DNA from: Spirochaetales bacterium UBA6872
GTDB taxonomy: Bacteria > Spirochaetota > Spirochaetia > Sphaerochaetales > Sphaerochaetaceae
Length of the DNA: 30,187 nt
Reading direction: 5' to 3'
Assembly: GCA_002452215.1 (NCBI GenBank)
Contig: DKCO01000001.1
Coordinates: 25,148 to 55,334 of the forward strand
In this document: positions 15,408-25,225 of the stretch, in pieces
Position numbering within the stretch: the first letter of the stretch is position 1
Layout of the letters: each line of letters begins with the position of its first letter
Translations under genes and position numbers: made by a program
Notes under the pieces: generated by a model
The model's database searches: none
Seen by the model: only the letters and a program-made list of their open reading frames with translations
What the model was told of the DNA's origin: nothing

Positions 15408-17900
15408 ATGGATAATAACAATATAGATATAGAGAAAATAGACAGGGTACCAGTTCTACCTTTGTTGCAAAGGCCATTGTTCCCTCAAACCTTTACAACA
15501 CTTATGGTTGGAAGGCCCGAGGATGTTCTTGTGATGAACAACATAATCCAATCGAATGGATACTTTGTCGCTCTCTTGCAAGGAGAAGGACCAAACCCAG
15601 GACTCAGCTCTGTGGGAACTCTTGCAAAAGTTTCAAAATATATAAGGCTTCCAAACAACTGCCTTCATGTCTTTATTTCAACATTGCAAAGAGTGAGGGT
15701 TGATGATTTTTATGTTGAGCAAAACTCAATTGAAGCAAAAATAGAGGATTTCCCTGACGATACGACAAAGACAAAAACAGTAACACCGTATGCAAATGTC
15801 CTGAAAGAGACAGTGCAAGCTTTAAGTCAGAGTACTACGATGTTCAATTTTGCAGCAGACTTGAACATAATGAATATTGATGATCCGGGGCTCTTGTCTT
15901 TCTATGTCGCATCAGCGCTAAACGTTGCAAATGCAAAGTTCTTGCAAGATGTGCTTGAGACAAGCAATGCAAGAGTCAGAATTGAGAAGCTTCTTTCCTA
16001 TATTTCAGCTCAAAAAGAGATATACGACAGGGAGAATGCAATAAAGAACCAGTTCTTCGACAACATAAAGAACAAGAACAAGGAAACAATTCTAAAAGAA
16101 CAGATAAGGAACTTGCAAAACGAACTTGATCAAATCACAGGCTCTGCACATCCGATGATGTCAAATGGAAGCAAAGTCCAAAGAAAGCAGGATTTGTTTG
16201 CCAGAGCAAAGCAAAAGAAATTGCCTGCAGAGTTCAGAGATGTCGTGGATCAGGAACTTGAGAAGCTTTCTGGGCTTGAGATGATGAATCCTGAATACAT
16301 GCTTACAAAGCTCTACATAGAGACAATACTTGCATTGCCATTCTCGTTCGAAGACAAGGCTCCAAGCTATTCGATTCTAAAAGTCAAGAAGCAACTGGAG
16401 AAAGACCATTACGGGATGAAGGAAGTAAAAGAAAGGATTCTTGAGTTCCTCGCATCCAGAAGGAAAGCAAATACAACAAAAGGTGCGATTATTTGCCTTG
16501 CTGGTCCTCCCGGAGTTGGAAAGACCTCTGTTGGAAAATCAATTGCAAAAGCCCTCGACAGGAAGTTCTACCGTTTCTCAGTTGGAGGAATGAGGGACGA
16601 AGCCGAGATCAAGGGTCATAGAAGAACTTATGTTGGTGCACTTCCTGGAAAGATAATCCAAGGAATGAAGACAACGGGAGTTGTGGATCCGGTATTCTTG
16701 ATAGATGAGATCGATAAGATGGGAGAATCATTCAGAGGTGATCCTGCATCAGCGTTATTGGAGGTATTGGATCCTGAGCAAAATGCAAACTATGTAGACT
16801 TGTATCTTGACATACCATATGACTTGTCGCGAGTACTGTTCATAGTAACAGCCAATGATATTTCAAAGATTCCAGCGCCTCTTCTAGACAGGATGGAGAT
16901 AATAGAGCTATCTGGATACACTCCTGAGGAAAAGATTCATATCGGTCAAAAATATCTAGTTCCAAAACATCTAGAGAAGAACGGGCTTACTAAGAAGGAA
17001 GTGCACTTTGACAAGGATGCTCTAGGGATGATAGCTGAGGAGTATGCAAGAGAAGCTGGAGTGAGAAACTTCGAGAACCTTATCGATAAAGTTATGAGGA
17101 AGATAGCTCTTTCCATACTTGAAGAGGGAGAAGATGCAACTCAAGCTGTCACTGTTAAAGCAAAGGATGTAGAGAAGTACCTTGGAAAACCTCCCTTCCC
17201 TAGCGATGACATAGTAAAGGCCGATGTTGCAGGAACAGCAATAGGTCTTGCATGGACAAGCATGGGCGGCGATGTCTTGCTAATCGAATCTGAGGCTCTT
17301 CCTTTCAAGGGAGACTTGAAGGTGACAGGGCAGCTTGGTGATGTGATGAAGGAATCCGTGTCGATTGCATGGTCAACTTTGAAAAAAGAGGCATGGCTGA
17401 GAGGATTGGATCTGGACTTCTTCGACAATTATACTGTCCATATCCATATTCCTGAAGGCGCAACACCAAAGGATGGGCCGTCTGCTGGAATAACACTCTT
17501 TACTTCGCTTTGGTCGATGTACAGAAAGATGGTCATAAAACCGAATTTGGCAATGACTGGCGAGTTGACGCTTACCGGAAAAGTTATGCCGATTGGGGGA
17601 CTGAAAGAGAAGATCCTTGCGGCAAGACGAGACGGAATAAAGGAGATTATTATTCCAGAAAGAAACAAGATCGACCTCGACAAACTTGACAACGAGGTCA
17701 AAGGAGATGTAGTTTTCTATCCAGTTTCAAATATATCACAAGTGATAGAAATAGCATTTCCCGAAGAGAAGACAAAACACCTAGATGAGGATATGCTTAA
17801 CAAGTTAGCAAATGAAAGAAGGAAGAAAGCCGAGGAAGAGAAAGATGCCGAGAATCTCTCAAGAGCCAAGGCTTTGGAAAAGGTACTCAATTGGCAATAG
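15408..17900 (+). CDS. lon: ATP-dependent protease Lon
   Basis: Lon is a cytosolic homohexameric AAA+ protease for damaged and regulatory proteins. The 830-residue product has the N-terminal substrate-binding (PUA-like) domain with VPVLPLLQRPLFPQ (14-27), a coiled-coil segment (about 190-245), Walker A GPPGVGKT (366-373), Walker B FLIDEIDKMG, and a C-terminal protease domain with the catalytic dyad Ser692 (KDGPSAGI) and Lys735 (GGLKEK). GAGG lies 6 bases before the ATG. The stop overlaps the start of the next gene by 10 bases. The charged C-terminal extension after about 790 is longer than in E. coli Lon. Confidence 0.98.
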   Translation: MDNNNIDIEKIDRVPVLPLLQRPLFPQTFTTLMVGRPEDVLVMNNIIQSNGYFVALLQGEGPNPGLSSVGTLAKVSKYIRLPNNCLHVFISTLQRVRVDDFYVEQNSIEAKIEDFPDDTTKTKTVTPYANVLKETVQALSQSTTMFNFAADLNIMNIDDPGLLSFYVASALNVANAKFLQDVLETSNARVRIEKLLSYISAQKEIYDRENAIKNQFFDNIKNKNKETILKEQIRNLQNELDQITGSAHPMMSNGSKVQRKQDLFARAKQKKLPAEFRDVVDQELEKLSGLEMMNPEYMLTKLYIETILALPFSFEDKAPSYSILKVKKQLEKDHYGMKEVKERILEFLASRRKANTTKGAIICLAGPPGVGKTSVGKSIAKALDRKFYRFSVGGMRDEAEIKGHRRTYVGALPGKIIQGMKTTGVVDPVFLIDEIDKMGESFRGDPASALLEVLDPEQNANYVDLYLDIPYDLSRVLFIVTANDISKIPAPLLDRMEIIELSGYTPEEKIHIGQKYLVPKHLEKNGLTKKEVHFDKDALGMIAEEYAREAGVRNFENLIDKVMRKIALSILEEGEDATQAVTVKAKDVEKYLGKPPFPSDDIVKADVAGTAIGLAWTSMGGDVLLIESEALPFKGDLKVTGQLGDVMKESVSIAWSTLKKEAWLRGLDLDFFDNYTVHIHIPEGATPKDGPSAGITLFTSLWSMYRKMVIKPNLAMTGELTLTGKVMPIGGLKEKILAARRDGIKEIIIPERNKIDLDKLDNEVKGDVVFYPVSNISQVIEIAFPEEKTKHLDEDMLNKLANERRKKAEEEKDAENLSRAKALEKVLNWQ

Positions 17901-19129
17901 AACTATTAGCACCTGCTGGAAACTATGAGAAACTGGCAACAGCATTCGAATATGGAGCTGATGCTGCATATATGGGACTGACCAGTTTCTCGCTTAGAGC
18001 AAATGCAGGAAATTTCAGCAAAGACGATATAGAGAAAGTCTTGAAGCTCAAGAAAGAAAAGAACAAGAAACTCTACTGTACGATGAACATCGTATTCAAG
18101 GAAGACCAGATCGAAAGTCTGGAGAAGATGAAGGACGAGATTGCATTATGGCCATTCGATGCCTATATCGTATCTGATATAGGCGTTGTTCCATTTTTCA
18201 AGAAGTACTTCCCAGACAAGGAGCTTCATCTTTCTACGCAAGCCTCATGCATAAATTCACAAGCTGCGAGAATGTATAAGGATATGGGATTTTCCAGAGT
18301 TATACTTGGTCGCGAAGCGAGTCTTGATGATATAAAAAGAATAAAAGACAAAGTCCCAGAGCTGGAGCTTGAGGCATTTGTACATGGCGCTATGTGCATG
18401 GCATATTCTGGCAGATGCATCTTATCGGCACATTTGACTGGAAGATCCGCAAACCAAGGAGATTGCTCGCACACATGCAGATGGAACTACAAGCTCTCTG
18501 GCTATGCACTTGAGGAAGAAGAGCGGCCTGGCATATTCTACCCCATTGAGGAAGAGAATGGTTACACGACAATTCTTTCATCAAAGGACCTTTGCATGAT
18601 AGATCATGTTGACGAACTTGAAAATGCTGGTCTTTCTTCTTTGAAGATCGAAGGAAGAATGAAGTCAATCTACTATGTCGCTGTCGTAACACGGGCATAT
18701 AGGAAAGCTCTTGACCATGATCCTAATCTCGATAGCTTCAAGCGTGATTTGTTCGATGTCTCCCACAGAGAGTATTCAACCGGCTTTTTCTATACTCGCG
18801 GTCCTGTCGAAACAAAAGACGAGATTTCACGTCCAACAAGCTATGGATATGAAAGAAACTATACATTTTTAGGCACTATAGGTGACAAAGTTGCTGATGA
18901 TACATACCAAGTCATTTGTAAAAATCAAATAAAAAACAAACAAAAGCTGGAGTTCATTGCACCTGATATCCCACTGATTGAAGATGATTGCTATACTTTG
19001 ATTGACAAGAATGGTTTCCCTATCTTGCAATTGGACCATGGCAAAGAAGGATATATTAAGAGCAAGAAGAGCCTGAAAAAAGGCTATATAATAAGACGGG
19101 AAGAAAAAGGTAATACTAGAATCCAATGA
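17891..19129 (+). CDS. trhP: U32 family protein, TrhP-type tRNA hydroxylation enzyme
   Basis: The 412-residue protein has the U32 start ELLAPAGNYEKL with YGADAAYMG, the HLSTQAS segment, the Cys-bearing core FVHGAMCMAYSGRC followed by NQGDCSHTCRWNY, and SLKIEGRMKS. The NQG-x-C-x3-CRW arrangement is that of the YegQ/TrhP branch, which makes 5-hydroxyuridine at position 34 of tRNA using prephenate, probably with an iron-sulfur cluster. Older annotations call these collagenase-like peptidases. The start is a TTG inside the lon 3' end with AAGG upstream, implying translational coupling to lon. Its stop overlaps the next ATG. The paralogous rRNA enzyme RlhA is less likely because of length and motif order. 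Confidence 0.75.
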   Translation: MAIELLAPAGNYEKLATAFEYGADAAYMGLTSFSLRANAGNFSKDDIEKVLKLKKEKNKKLYCTMNIVFKEDQIESLEKMKDEIALWPFDAYIVSDIGVVPFFKKYFPDKELHLSTQASCINSQAARMYKDMGFSRVILGREASLDDIKRIKDKVPELELEAFVHGAMCMAYSGRCILSAHLTGRSANQGDCSHTCRWNYKLSGYALEEEERPGIFYPIEEENGYTTILSSKDLCMIDHVDELENAGLSSLKIEGRMKSIYYVAVVTRAYRKALDHDPNLDSFKRDLFDVSHREYSTGFFYTRGPVETKDEISRPTSYGYERNYTFLGTIGDKVADDTYQVICKNQIKNKQKLEFIAPDIPLIEDDCYTLIDKNGFPILQLDHGKEGYIKSKKSLKKGYIIRREEKGNTRIQ

Positions 19130-19872
19130 AAAAAAGATACTTTATTTTGATTGCATTGCTTCTTTGTTCAGCATCGCTATTTGCATATACAGACAATTTC
19201 TATTCAACATCGACCAATCGAGAGTATGTTGCACTTGTAAGTGCAATAAAAAATGGCAAGGATGAAGATGTAATTCTCAATGAATACAATGCTTACATAT
19301 ACTCCGATATCACACCTGTAGAAAGAGCAAGAGTCGAGTACCATATAGCTCGCTACTACAGAGATGTAAAGAAGAAAGACACAGCAAGAGAACATATCTT
19401 TTTAATGCGAGAGCTTATCGACAATATTGATAAAAACACTATCTCAGACTTTGAGCAAAGAGTTCTAGAAATCGAGTACTACTCAGCAAAGTACTATGTA
19501 GACAAGAAAATGTCAGATGGAATGGAGAACTCATCGCTAACAAAAGAGCTATATTCGCTCTATCCTGACGATGTCTTTTCCATAATGACAGAAGCCTGGA
19601 GGCTTATTTATACACCAGGCATCGCAGGAGGAAGCCCTCGAAAGGCAATACGAATGCTAAATTCATTCCTAGATGGCTACAAAGACAAGATGTGCACTCT
19701 TGATCTATATTCCACATATTGCGCTTTGGCTATAGCTCACAATATGAGGGATGATTATGATGATGCCGAAAAATACTTCAAACTTGCACTGGGCTTCTAT
19801 GACAAGGAAGCTGACATTGTTGATGCATACAAAGAAAACACGAAGGAATTAGAGAAACAACTTGAAGAGTAG
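19126..19872 (+). CDS. Exported TPR-like protein of unknown function
   Basis: The 248-residue product begins with a clear signal peptide (MKKRYFILIALLLCSASLFA), with probable cleavage near residue 20 and no lipobox Cys. The remainder is alpha-helical. Segments such as ARVEYHIARYYRDV (about 68-81) and LAIAHNMRDDYDDAEKYFKLALGFY (about 201-225) look like tetratricopeptide repeats. TPR proteins are protein-interaction scaffolds, so a periplasmic adaptor role is likely, but the partner is unknown. Its ATG overlaps the preceding stop as ATGA, and the glycosyltransferase gene follows after 17 bases. Confidence 0.65.
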   Translation: MKKRYFILIALLLCSASLFAYTDNFYSTSTNREYVALVSAIKNGKDEDVILNEYNAYIYSDITPVERARVEYHIARYYRDVKKKDTAREHIFLMRELIDNIDKNTISDFEQRVLEIEYYSAKYYVDKKMSDGMENSSLTKELYSLYPDDVFSIMTEAWRLIYTPGIAGGSPRKAIRMLNSFLDGYKDKMCTLDLYSTYCALAIAHNMRDDYDDAEKYFKLALGFYDKEADIVDAYKENTKELEKQLEE

Positions 19873-19889
19873 AGGAGAATCTTATCGTT

Positions 19890-21041
19890 ATGGGACTATT
19901 CTTGACTATATATTGCATTATCATCTTGGCAACAGGCGCATACGCATTTCTTACTTCAATCTTAAACATTGCTTATTTCAGAAAGATGGGGAAAGTAAAA
20001 GAAGACGATTGTTGTAATGAGAATCCTTTAGTATCAATAATAATACCAGCAAGAAACGAAGAAGAAAATCTTCCTCGCCTACTCTCATCACTTATTAAAC
20101 AGACATATAAAAACATCGAGATCCTTGTAATAAATGACCAAAGCTCTGATGGAACAGAAGAAGTTATAGAAAAATACGAAAAGCTGGACAGCAGAGTCCA
20201 TGGATACAAGACCGAGCCAGGCCTTGTCATTAGCAAGCATGGGAAGATGAATGCATTATTGCAATTGATTCCATATGCAAAAGGTGAATTTCTCCTTGCA
20301 ACTGATGCCGATACGCAACATGCTACAACAGCTCTATCTGTCACTGTCAAGATGATGCAAAAGCACAATCTCGATATTATGTCTGGCTTTCCTACCCAAC
20401 TTTGCTCGTCTTACATGGCATCAGTTATCGTATCAGCAATGATGTTCGCAAATACGATGGTGCCACACTTCTTCTTCTACAGATTTCAATTCCCGCAAAC
20501 AGCATTTGCAATTGGCCAATTCATCTTGATGAGAAGAGATGCATACTACGAAGTCGGCGGCTATGGATGCATAGAGAATGCTGTTGTCGATGACATGGGA
20601 CTGGTAAAGCTCTTTGTTAAAAAGAAAAAGAAATATGCCTTTGTCAACATCTCTGAAGAAGTTGCATGCTATATGTACAAGAAAGGAGCTGAGGCTTTCC
20701 ACGGAATCGAACGATCCATAGTAGGAGTGTTTCCAGCAAAGCTCTACATTATTCCGCCGCTTATTCTTCTTGTTTGCGCTTTAATGCTTATAGCATGGGC
20801 TCCGCTGATACTCCTAGCGGCAGTCATACTCGGCTACTACAACCCATCGACATTGACAATCCTAATAGGTTGGCTCTTGTTTTGTACAGCCTGGTTCATC
20901 GGATGCAGGAATATCAACTTCAGAAAACTGGTTTCCATCTCATGCCCGCTTTCGATAACAATGATTTGCGCAATGTATATACATGGAATATATAGAAGGC
21001 TGTCTGGAAAGAACTTCATTTGGAAAGGGCGAACAATCTAA
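19890..21041 (+). CDS. Membrane GT2 family glycosyltransferase
   Basis: The 383-residue protein has an N-terminal membrane helix (about 5-28), a GT-A domain starting VSIIIPARNEEENL (48-61) with the metal-binding DADT (139-142), an acceptor-site DDMGL (234-238) and a C-terminal group of membrane helices (about 280-365). The tail FIWKGRTI resembles the CrtQ/HpnI-like and ceramide-glucosyltransferase-like subgroup, which glycosylates lipids at the cytoplasmic face. The lipid acceptor cannot be read from sequence. The GAGGAG is 12 bases before the ATG, longer than usual. It is the last gene of the lon operon. Confidence 0.85.
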   Translation: MGLFLTIYCIIILATGAYAFLTSILNIAYFRKMGKVKEDDCCNENPLVSIIIPARNEEENLPRLLSSLIKQTYKNIEILVINDQSSDGTEEVIEKYEKLDSRVHGYKTEPGLVISKHGKMNALLQLIPYAKGEFLLATDADTQHATTALSVTVKMMQKHNLDIMSGFPTQLCSSYMASVIVSAMMFANTMVPHFFFYRFQFPQTAFAIGQFILMRRDAYYEVGGYGCIENAVVDDMGLVKLFVKKKKKYAFVNISEEVACYMYKKGAEAFHGIERSIVGVFPAKLYIIPPLILLVCALMLIAWAPLILLAAVILGYYNPSTLTILIGWLLFCTAWFIGCRNINFRKLVSISCPLSITMICAMYIHGIYRRLSGKNFIWKGRTI

Positions 21042-21083
21042 GTGGCTATGCTTTGATAGTTTGCCAAAAAAGCATTCGCCACT
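21041..21083. terminator. Stem-loop between convergent genes, possible terminator
   Basis: AGTGGC and TGCTTT pair with AAAGCA and GCCACT (12 pairs with a small internal loop) right at the glycosyltransferase stop. No T run follows on the plus strand, so termination function is uncertain. Confidence 0.35.
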
Positions 21084-21119
21084 GAAGCAATATCATCCCA
21101 ACATGGATCTTCCTAAGTG

Positions 21120-22250
21120 CTATGAAAGCAATTGGTCAAGCTTCGCATAAATATCCTTCTTGTCGAGGTTCTTGCCAATTATGCAAAGCCTTATCATCCT
21201 ATCGCCTACAACATCATCCCAATCAGCTTTTAGACGGGAATCTCCTTCAAGCATCTCTTCTTGCATATATGAAGGAGCAGATGCAACCCATTTGCCATAT
21301 GGGGCACATGCAAATTGTCGCCCGCTTGTCTCAAACATATAAGCAATATCACTCTCATCGCTAAACCAAAGAGTTCCTTTGCATCTTATTATATTCTTCG
21401 GCCAAGAATGAACAAATTTCGAGAATTTGTTTCTGTCAAAAGGCTTACGTCTGTAGTATATGAATGTGCCTATTCCATACTCATCAACATCATCACCTTC
21501 ATGTCTGTGTTCATGGTGATGCTCCTCTTCATCATGTCCCTCAAGCTCATCTTCACTTAATTTCTGACACCAGCCAGCGCTCATATATACTTTATCAAAA
21601 TCGAATGAATGAGTATCAAGAATATCAGAGACAGACACATTGCCTTGGCTTGTCTCTATAATCTTTACACCAGGATGGAGAGCATTTATTACCTTGAGTA
21701 TCTTTTCTCGCTGCTTTTCTGTAACCAAATCTTCCTTGTTGATTACAAGAGTCGAGCAAAACTCAATCTGCTGAATCAGAAGGCTCTCAATATCCTCTTC
21801 CTCTATCGTGTCTTTCTTCAAAAGATCATCGCCGGATGCAAACTCATCGACAAGTCTCGCTGCATCAACTACGCCAACTACATTGTCGAGTCTTCCATTC
21901 TTTACAAGCTGTAGCTCTTGCGCAATTGGCATTGGCTCGCAAACACCGGATGCCTCAATCAGGATATAGTCATACTTGCCTGACTTGATCAGCTTTTCTA
22001 TATTCTTCACCATCTGGCTTTTCAATGTGCAACATATGCAACCGTTGGTAAGTGGAACAATATCGCTAGTATCCTTTATGTGTGCTCCTTTTTCTATCAA
22101 GGATGCATCTACATTCACCTCTCCAATATCGTTGACAATTACAGCGACCTTATAGCCTTCTTGATTCGAAAGCACTTTGTTCAATAGTGTTGTTTTCCCT
22201 GCCCCAAGATATCCGCAAAGAAGCGTAATAGGTGTTTTATTCTCAGCCAT
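21120..22250 (-). CDS. COG0523 GTPase, CobW/zinc-chaperone type
   Basis: The 376-residue G3E GTPase has P-loop GYLGAGKT (13-20), the metal-binding CICC (71-74, in NGCICCTLK), the NKED guanine-specificity motif (171-174), and a His-rich linker (239-250, six His) before the CobW C-terminal domain. Such proteins deliver metal to client enzymes, most often zinc under zinc limitation (YciC/ZigA/ZNG1 type), less often cobalt. The His-rich insert favours a zinc role, which is inference. No cobalamin or nitrile hydratase genes are nearby. GGAG lies before the ATG, and the gene has its own promoter. Confidence 0.9.
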   Translation of the reverse strand: MAENKTPITLLCGYLGAGKTTLLNKVLSNQEGYKVAVIVNDIGEVNVDASLIEKGAHIKDTSDIVPLTNGCICCTLKSQMVKNIEKLIKSGKYDYILIEASGVCEPMPIAQELQLVKNGRLDNVVGVVDAARLVDEFASGDDLLKKDTIEEEDIESLLIQQIEFCSTLVINKEDLVTEKQREKILKVINALHPGVKIIETSQGNVSVSDILDTHSFDFDKVYMSAGWCQKLSEDELEGHDEEEHHHEHRHEGDDVDEYGIGTFIYYRRKPFDRNKFSKFVHSWPKNIIRCKGTLWFSDESDIAYMFETSGRQFACAPYGKWVASAPSYMQEEMLEGDSRLKADWDDVVGDRMIRLCIIGKNLDKKDIYAKLDQLLS

Positions 22251-22288
22251 TAGTTCTCTCCTTTAAAATAAATCGATTCCATTTCAAA

Positions 22289-22317
22289 AATATAATGAAT
22301 GATGCAAAAAACGTTAA
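22289..22317 (-). promoter_or_regulatory. Candidate promoter of the COG0523 gene
   Basis: On the minus strand, TTAACG (22312-22317) and TATATT (22289-22294) are 17 bases apart, about 40 bases before the start codon. I see no convincing Zur palindrome. Confidence 0.4.
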
Positions 22318-22325
22318 TAGATTAC

Positions 22326-22372
22326 AAATAAAAGAGCCACATTGCTCTATATTCCAAAGCTTGTGGCTCTTT
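22326..22372 (-). terminator. Rho-independent terminator after valS
   Basis: AAAGAGCCACA (22331-22341, plus strand) is the perfect 11-base inverse complement of 22362-22372. On the minus strand the stem ends in GGCTCTTT followed by TATTTG. It lies about 20 bases after the valS stop. Confidence 0.75.
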
Positions 22373-22392
22373 AAGGTATTTCTGTTAGTTTT

Positions 22393-25041
22393 CTAAATAG
22401 ATCTCAATAGAGCTATATGCTCTCTCGATTTCGATATCTTATCTTCGAATTCAAGCTTTTTGCTCTTCTCTTTCTCTATCGCTTCAGGCTTTGCATGGGA
22501 AATGAAGTTCTCATTAGAAAGCTTTTTATTAGAAGCTTCCAACAGTTTTTCATTCTTATCAATCTCAAGCTCAAGCTTTTTGATCTCTTCCTCAACATCG
22601 ATTGCATCACGGACAAATACAAACACTTCGTAGCCTATTGCTGCAACCGGGAATGCCTTGGAGATATCGCTTGTATAGTCTATGTCGACAACCACTTCGC
22701 TTGCTCCCATGAAAGATGCCATAAGCTTCGACTCTTCTTTGTAGAATCCGCTTGCCTTGCTGTCCTTTGCTGGCCTGAGAATGACTTTAAGCTTCTTCTC
22801 TGGAGCTATTTGCAATGAAGATCTTACAGTTCTTACGCTCTGTATTGCTTTCTGGAGGGCATCTACAAGCGCCTCAGACTCCTTATCGTCCATCTCCTTT
22901 TCATATACAGGATACTTTGCGACAATCACATCACCTTTGTGATTCGGAAGCTTTTGATAAATCTCCTCTGTCAAGAATGACATGAATGGATGCATCAGAC
23001 GCATTGAGGACTCGAGTATATCCATCAGGATAGATACTTGCAAGTTCTTCTCATCATCGCTTCCATGCAACAGTTTTTGCTTTGATGCTTCAATGTACCA
23101 GTCGCAAAAATCATTCCAGAAGAATGAATACACAGCTTGAGCCGCATCGTTGAAGCGATAAGAATCCATCGCTGAGGCAATAGCTTTCGATGCATTGTTC
23201 AGTTGCGAATATATCCATCTATCCATCACAGAGAGCTTATCTTTCTCGATGGAAACAAGCTCGCGCCCCTCAAGATTCATCAACAAGAACCTTGTAGCAT
23301 TCCATATCTTGTTTGCAAACCTGGAGCCCAGCTTGAATGAATTCATATCGATTTGCACATCCTGGCCTTGAGCTGCAAGATAGCAAAGAGTGAATTTCAT
23401 AGCATCGGCGCCATATTCTTTGATTACATCAAGCGGATCGATTCCGTTTCCAAGCGATTTACTCATCTTCCTGCCTTGGATATCGCGAACAAGCCCTGTT
23501 ATGACGATATCCTTGAAAGGAGCCTTACCCAAGAACTCTTCGGATGCCATGATCATTCTAGAAATCCAGAAGAAGATTATGTCATATGCAGAGACAAGAG
23601 TATCGGTTGGGAAGAATCTCTCGAAGTCCTTTGTCTTCTCTGGCCAGCCGAGCGTTGAGAATGGCCACAGCCATGAAGAGAACCAAGTATCGAGAACATC
23701 CGAATCTTGCTTGAGATTTTTGCTATGGCACTTAGGACATTCGGTTGGATCCTCTCTTGAAACGATCATCTCGCCACAATCCTGGCAATACCATACAGGA
23801 ATCCTATGCCCCCACCAAAGCTGACGGGAAATACACCAGTCTCGTATATTCTCCATCCAGTGGATGTATGTGTTTTCCCATCTCTTTGGATGGAAGACAA
23901 TATCGCCTTTCTTCCAAGCGTCTATTGCCTTGTCAGCCATTTCTCTCATTCTCACGAACCATTGCTCCGACAGGTATGGCTCTATTATCGTATGGCATCT
24001 GTAACAATGGCCAACGTCATGGTTGTGGACTGTTTCCTTGAGCAAGTATCCTTTTTCCTTGAGATCCTCAACTACCAAGCTACGAGCATCGACAGCTTGC
24101 ATGTTCCTGTACTTCTCAGGGACATTGCCATTGAGTGTTCCATCTGGATTAAGAAGGTTTATTGCCTCAAGGTTATGCCTCTTGCCACATTCCCAGTCAT
24201 TGGGATCATGGGCAGGAGTAATCTTGACCATTCCTGTTCCGAATGCCATATCGACAAAGCTATCGGCAATGATTGGAATCTCCCTGTCTGTAAGAGGAAG
24301 CTTTAGCATCTTTCCAACTACGCTCTTGTACCTTTCATCATCCGGATTGACAGCTACAGCAACATCGCCGAACATTGTCTCAGGCCTTGTCGTTGCGACA
24401 GTAATCCATCCGCTTCCATCTGCATAAGGGTATCTTACATCATACAGCTTTCCAGGAGTATTCTCGTATTCGACTTCATCATCAGCAAGTGCTGTGCCAC
24501 ACTTTGGGCAATAGTTGACAAGATAGTTCCCCTTGTAGATCAGGCCTCTTTCATAAAGAGTGACAAAAGCCTCCCTGACAGCTTTGGAAAGCCCCTCGTC
24601 CATCGTAAAGCGCTCATGGTCCCAGTCGCACGAGCATCCCATCATCTCCAGTTGCTTCTTTATGATATCGTGATGCTTCTCCTTCACGAGCCATGTTCTG
24701 TCCAAGAACTTCTCGCGCCCAAGATCATGCCTCGACAATCCTTCCTTGGCGAGCTGTCGCTCCACAACGTTCTGAGTTGCAATACCAGCATGGTCTGTTC
24801 CTGGGACCCAAAGAGATGGAATGCCAAGCATCCTCTTGTATCGAATTATGATGTCTTGCAAATTGTTATTCAAAGCATGCCCCATATGGAGTATGCCTGT
24901 GACATTTGGTGGTGGCATTACTATAGAGAAGTGGCCTTCTCCATCTCGCGGGTGGAACTCACCCTTTTCTATCCATTTTGAATAAATCTCCTCTTCGAAA
25001 TCCTTTGGGTTATATGCCTTTGGAAGTTCTACTGCTTTCAT
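22393..25041 (-). CDS. valS: Valyl-tRNA synthetase
   Basis: ValRS is the class I synthetase that charges tRNA-Val. It is cytosolic. From ATG 25041 the protein has 882 residues, the usual length. It shows PPPNVTGILHMGH (HIGH-type site at 52-55), the CP1 editing domain with the TTRPETMFGD signature, paired Cys motifs in the zinc-like knuckle CQDCG...CPKC, the GRKMSKSLGNG signature, the anticodon-binding helices and the C-terminal coiled coil rich in Glu/Lys. The start is supported by GGAGG 6 bases upstream. A TTG at 25071 in frame is less likely. Confidence 0.98.
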   Translation of the reverse strand: MKAVELPKAYNPKDFEEEIYSKWIEKGEFHPRDGEGHFSIVMPPPNVTGILHMGHALNNNLQDIIIRYKRMLGIPSLWVPGTDHAGIATQNVVERQLAKEGLSRHDLGREKFLDRTWLVKEKHHDIIKKQLEMMGCSCDWDHERFTMDEGLSKAVREAFVTLYERGLIYKGNYLVNYCPKCGTALADDEVEYENTPGKLYDVRYPYADGSGWITVATTRPETMFGDVAVAVNPDDERYKSVVGKMLKLPLTDREIPIIADSFVDMAFGTGMVKITPAHDPNDWECGKRHNLEAINLLNPDGTLNGNVPEKYRNMQAVDARSLVVEDLKEKGYLLKETVHNHDVGHCYRCHTIIEPYLSEQWFVRMREMADKAIDAWKKGDIVFHPKRWENTYIHWMENIRDWCISRQLWWGHRIPVWYCQDCGEMIVSREDPTECPKCHSKNLKQDSDVLDTWFSSWLWPFSTLGWPEKTKDFERFFPTDTLVSAYDIIFFWISRMIMASEEFLGKAPFKDIVITGLVRDIQGRKMSKSLGNGIDPLDVIKEYGADAMKFTLCYLAAQGQDVQIDMNSFKLGSRFANKIWNATRFLLMNLEGRELVSIEKDKLSVMDRWIYSQLNNASKAIASAMDSYRFNDAAQAVYSFFWNDFCDWYIEASKQKLLHGSDDEKNLQVSILMDILESSMRLMHPFMSFLTEEIYQKLPNHKGDVIVAKYPVYEKEMDDKESEALVDALQKAIQSVRTVRSSLQIAPEKKLKVILRPAKDSKASGFYKEESKLMASFMGASEVVVDIDYTSDISKAFPVAAIGYEVFVFVRDAIDVEEEIKKLELEIDKNEKLLEASNKKLSNENFISHAKPEAIEKEKSKKLEFEDKISKSREHIALLRSI

Positions 25042-25061
25042 GTATGCCTCCGATTGGGAAA

Positions 25062-25090
25062 ATGATACCAAATAATCAAAATGCTAACAA
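25062..25090 (-). promoter_or_regulatory. Candidate promoter of valS
   Basis: On the minus strand, TTGTTA (25085-25090) and TATCAT (25062-25067) are 17 bases apart. The predicted leader would be only about 15 bases, leaving no room for a T-box. Confidence 0.55.
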
Positions 25091-25188
25091 CAAAACAAAA
25101 GACATATGGCATAAATAGTTTTCATATCCTACACTTTCATGGGATGTGCGATGAAAAGATTTGACAGCAATGAAAAATATTTCTTTTT

Positions 25189-25219
25189 TTTACACAATTA
25201 AGAATATGTCTGATACAAT
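25189..25219 (+). promoter_or_regulatory. Candidate promoter of glgA
   Basis: An extended -10, TGATACAAT with TACAAT at 25214-25219, follows TTTACA (25189-25194) at 19 bases or TTACAC at 18 bases. The predicted start near 25226 coincides with the first base of the leader hairpin. Confidence 0.5.
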
Positions 25220-25225
25220 TGATTT

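Noticed and set aside
22251..22330. Zur operator for the COG0523 gene
   Set aside because: The AT-rich stretch holds no palindrome close enough to a Zur box to claim.
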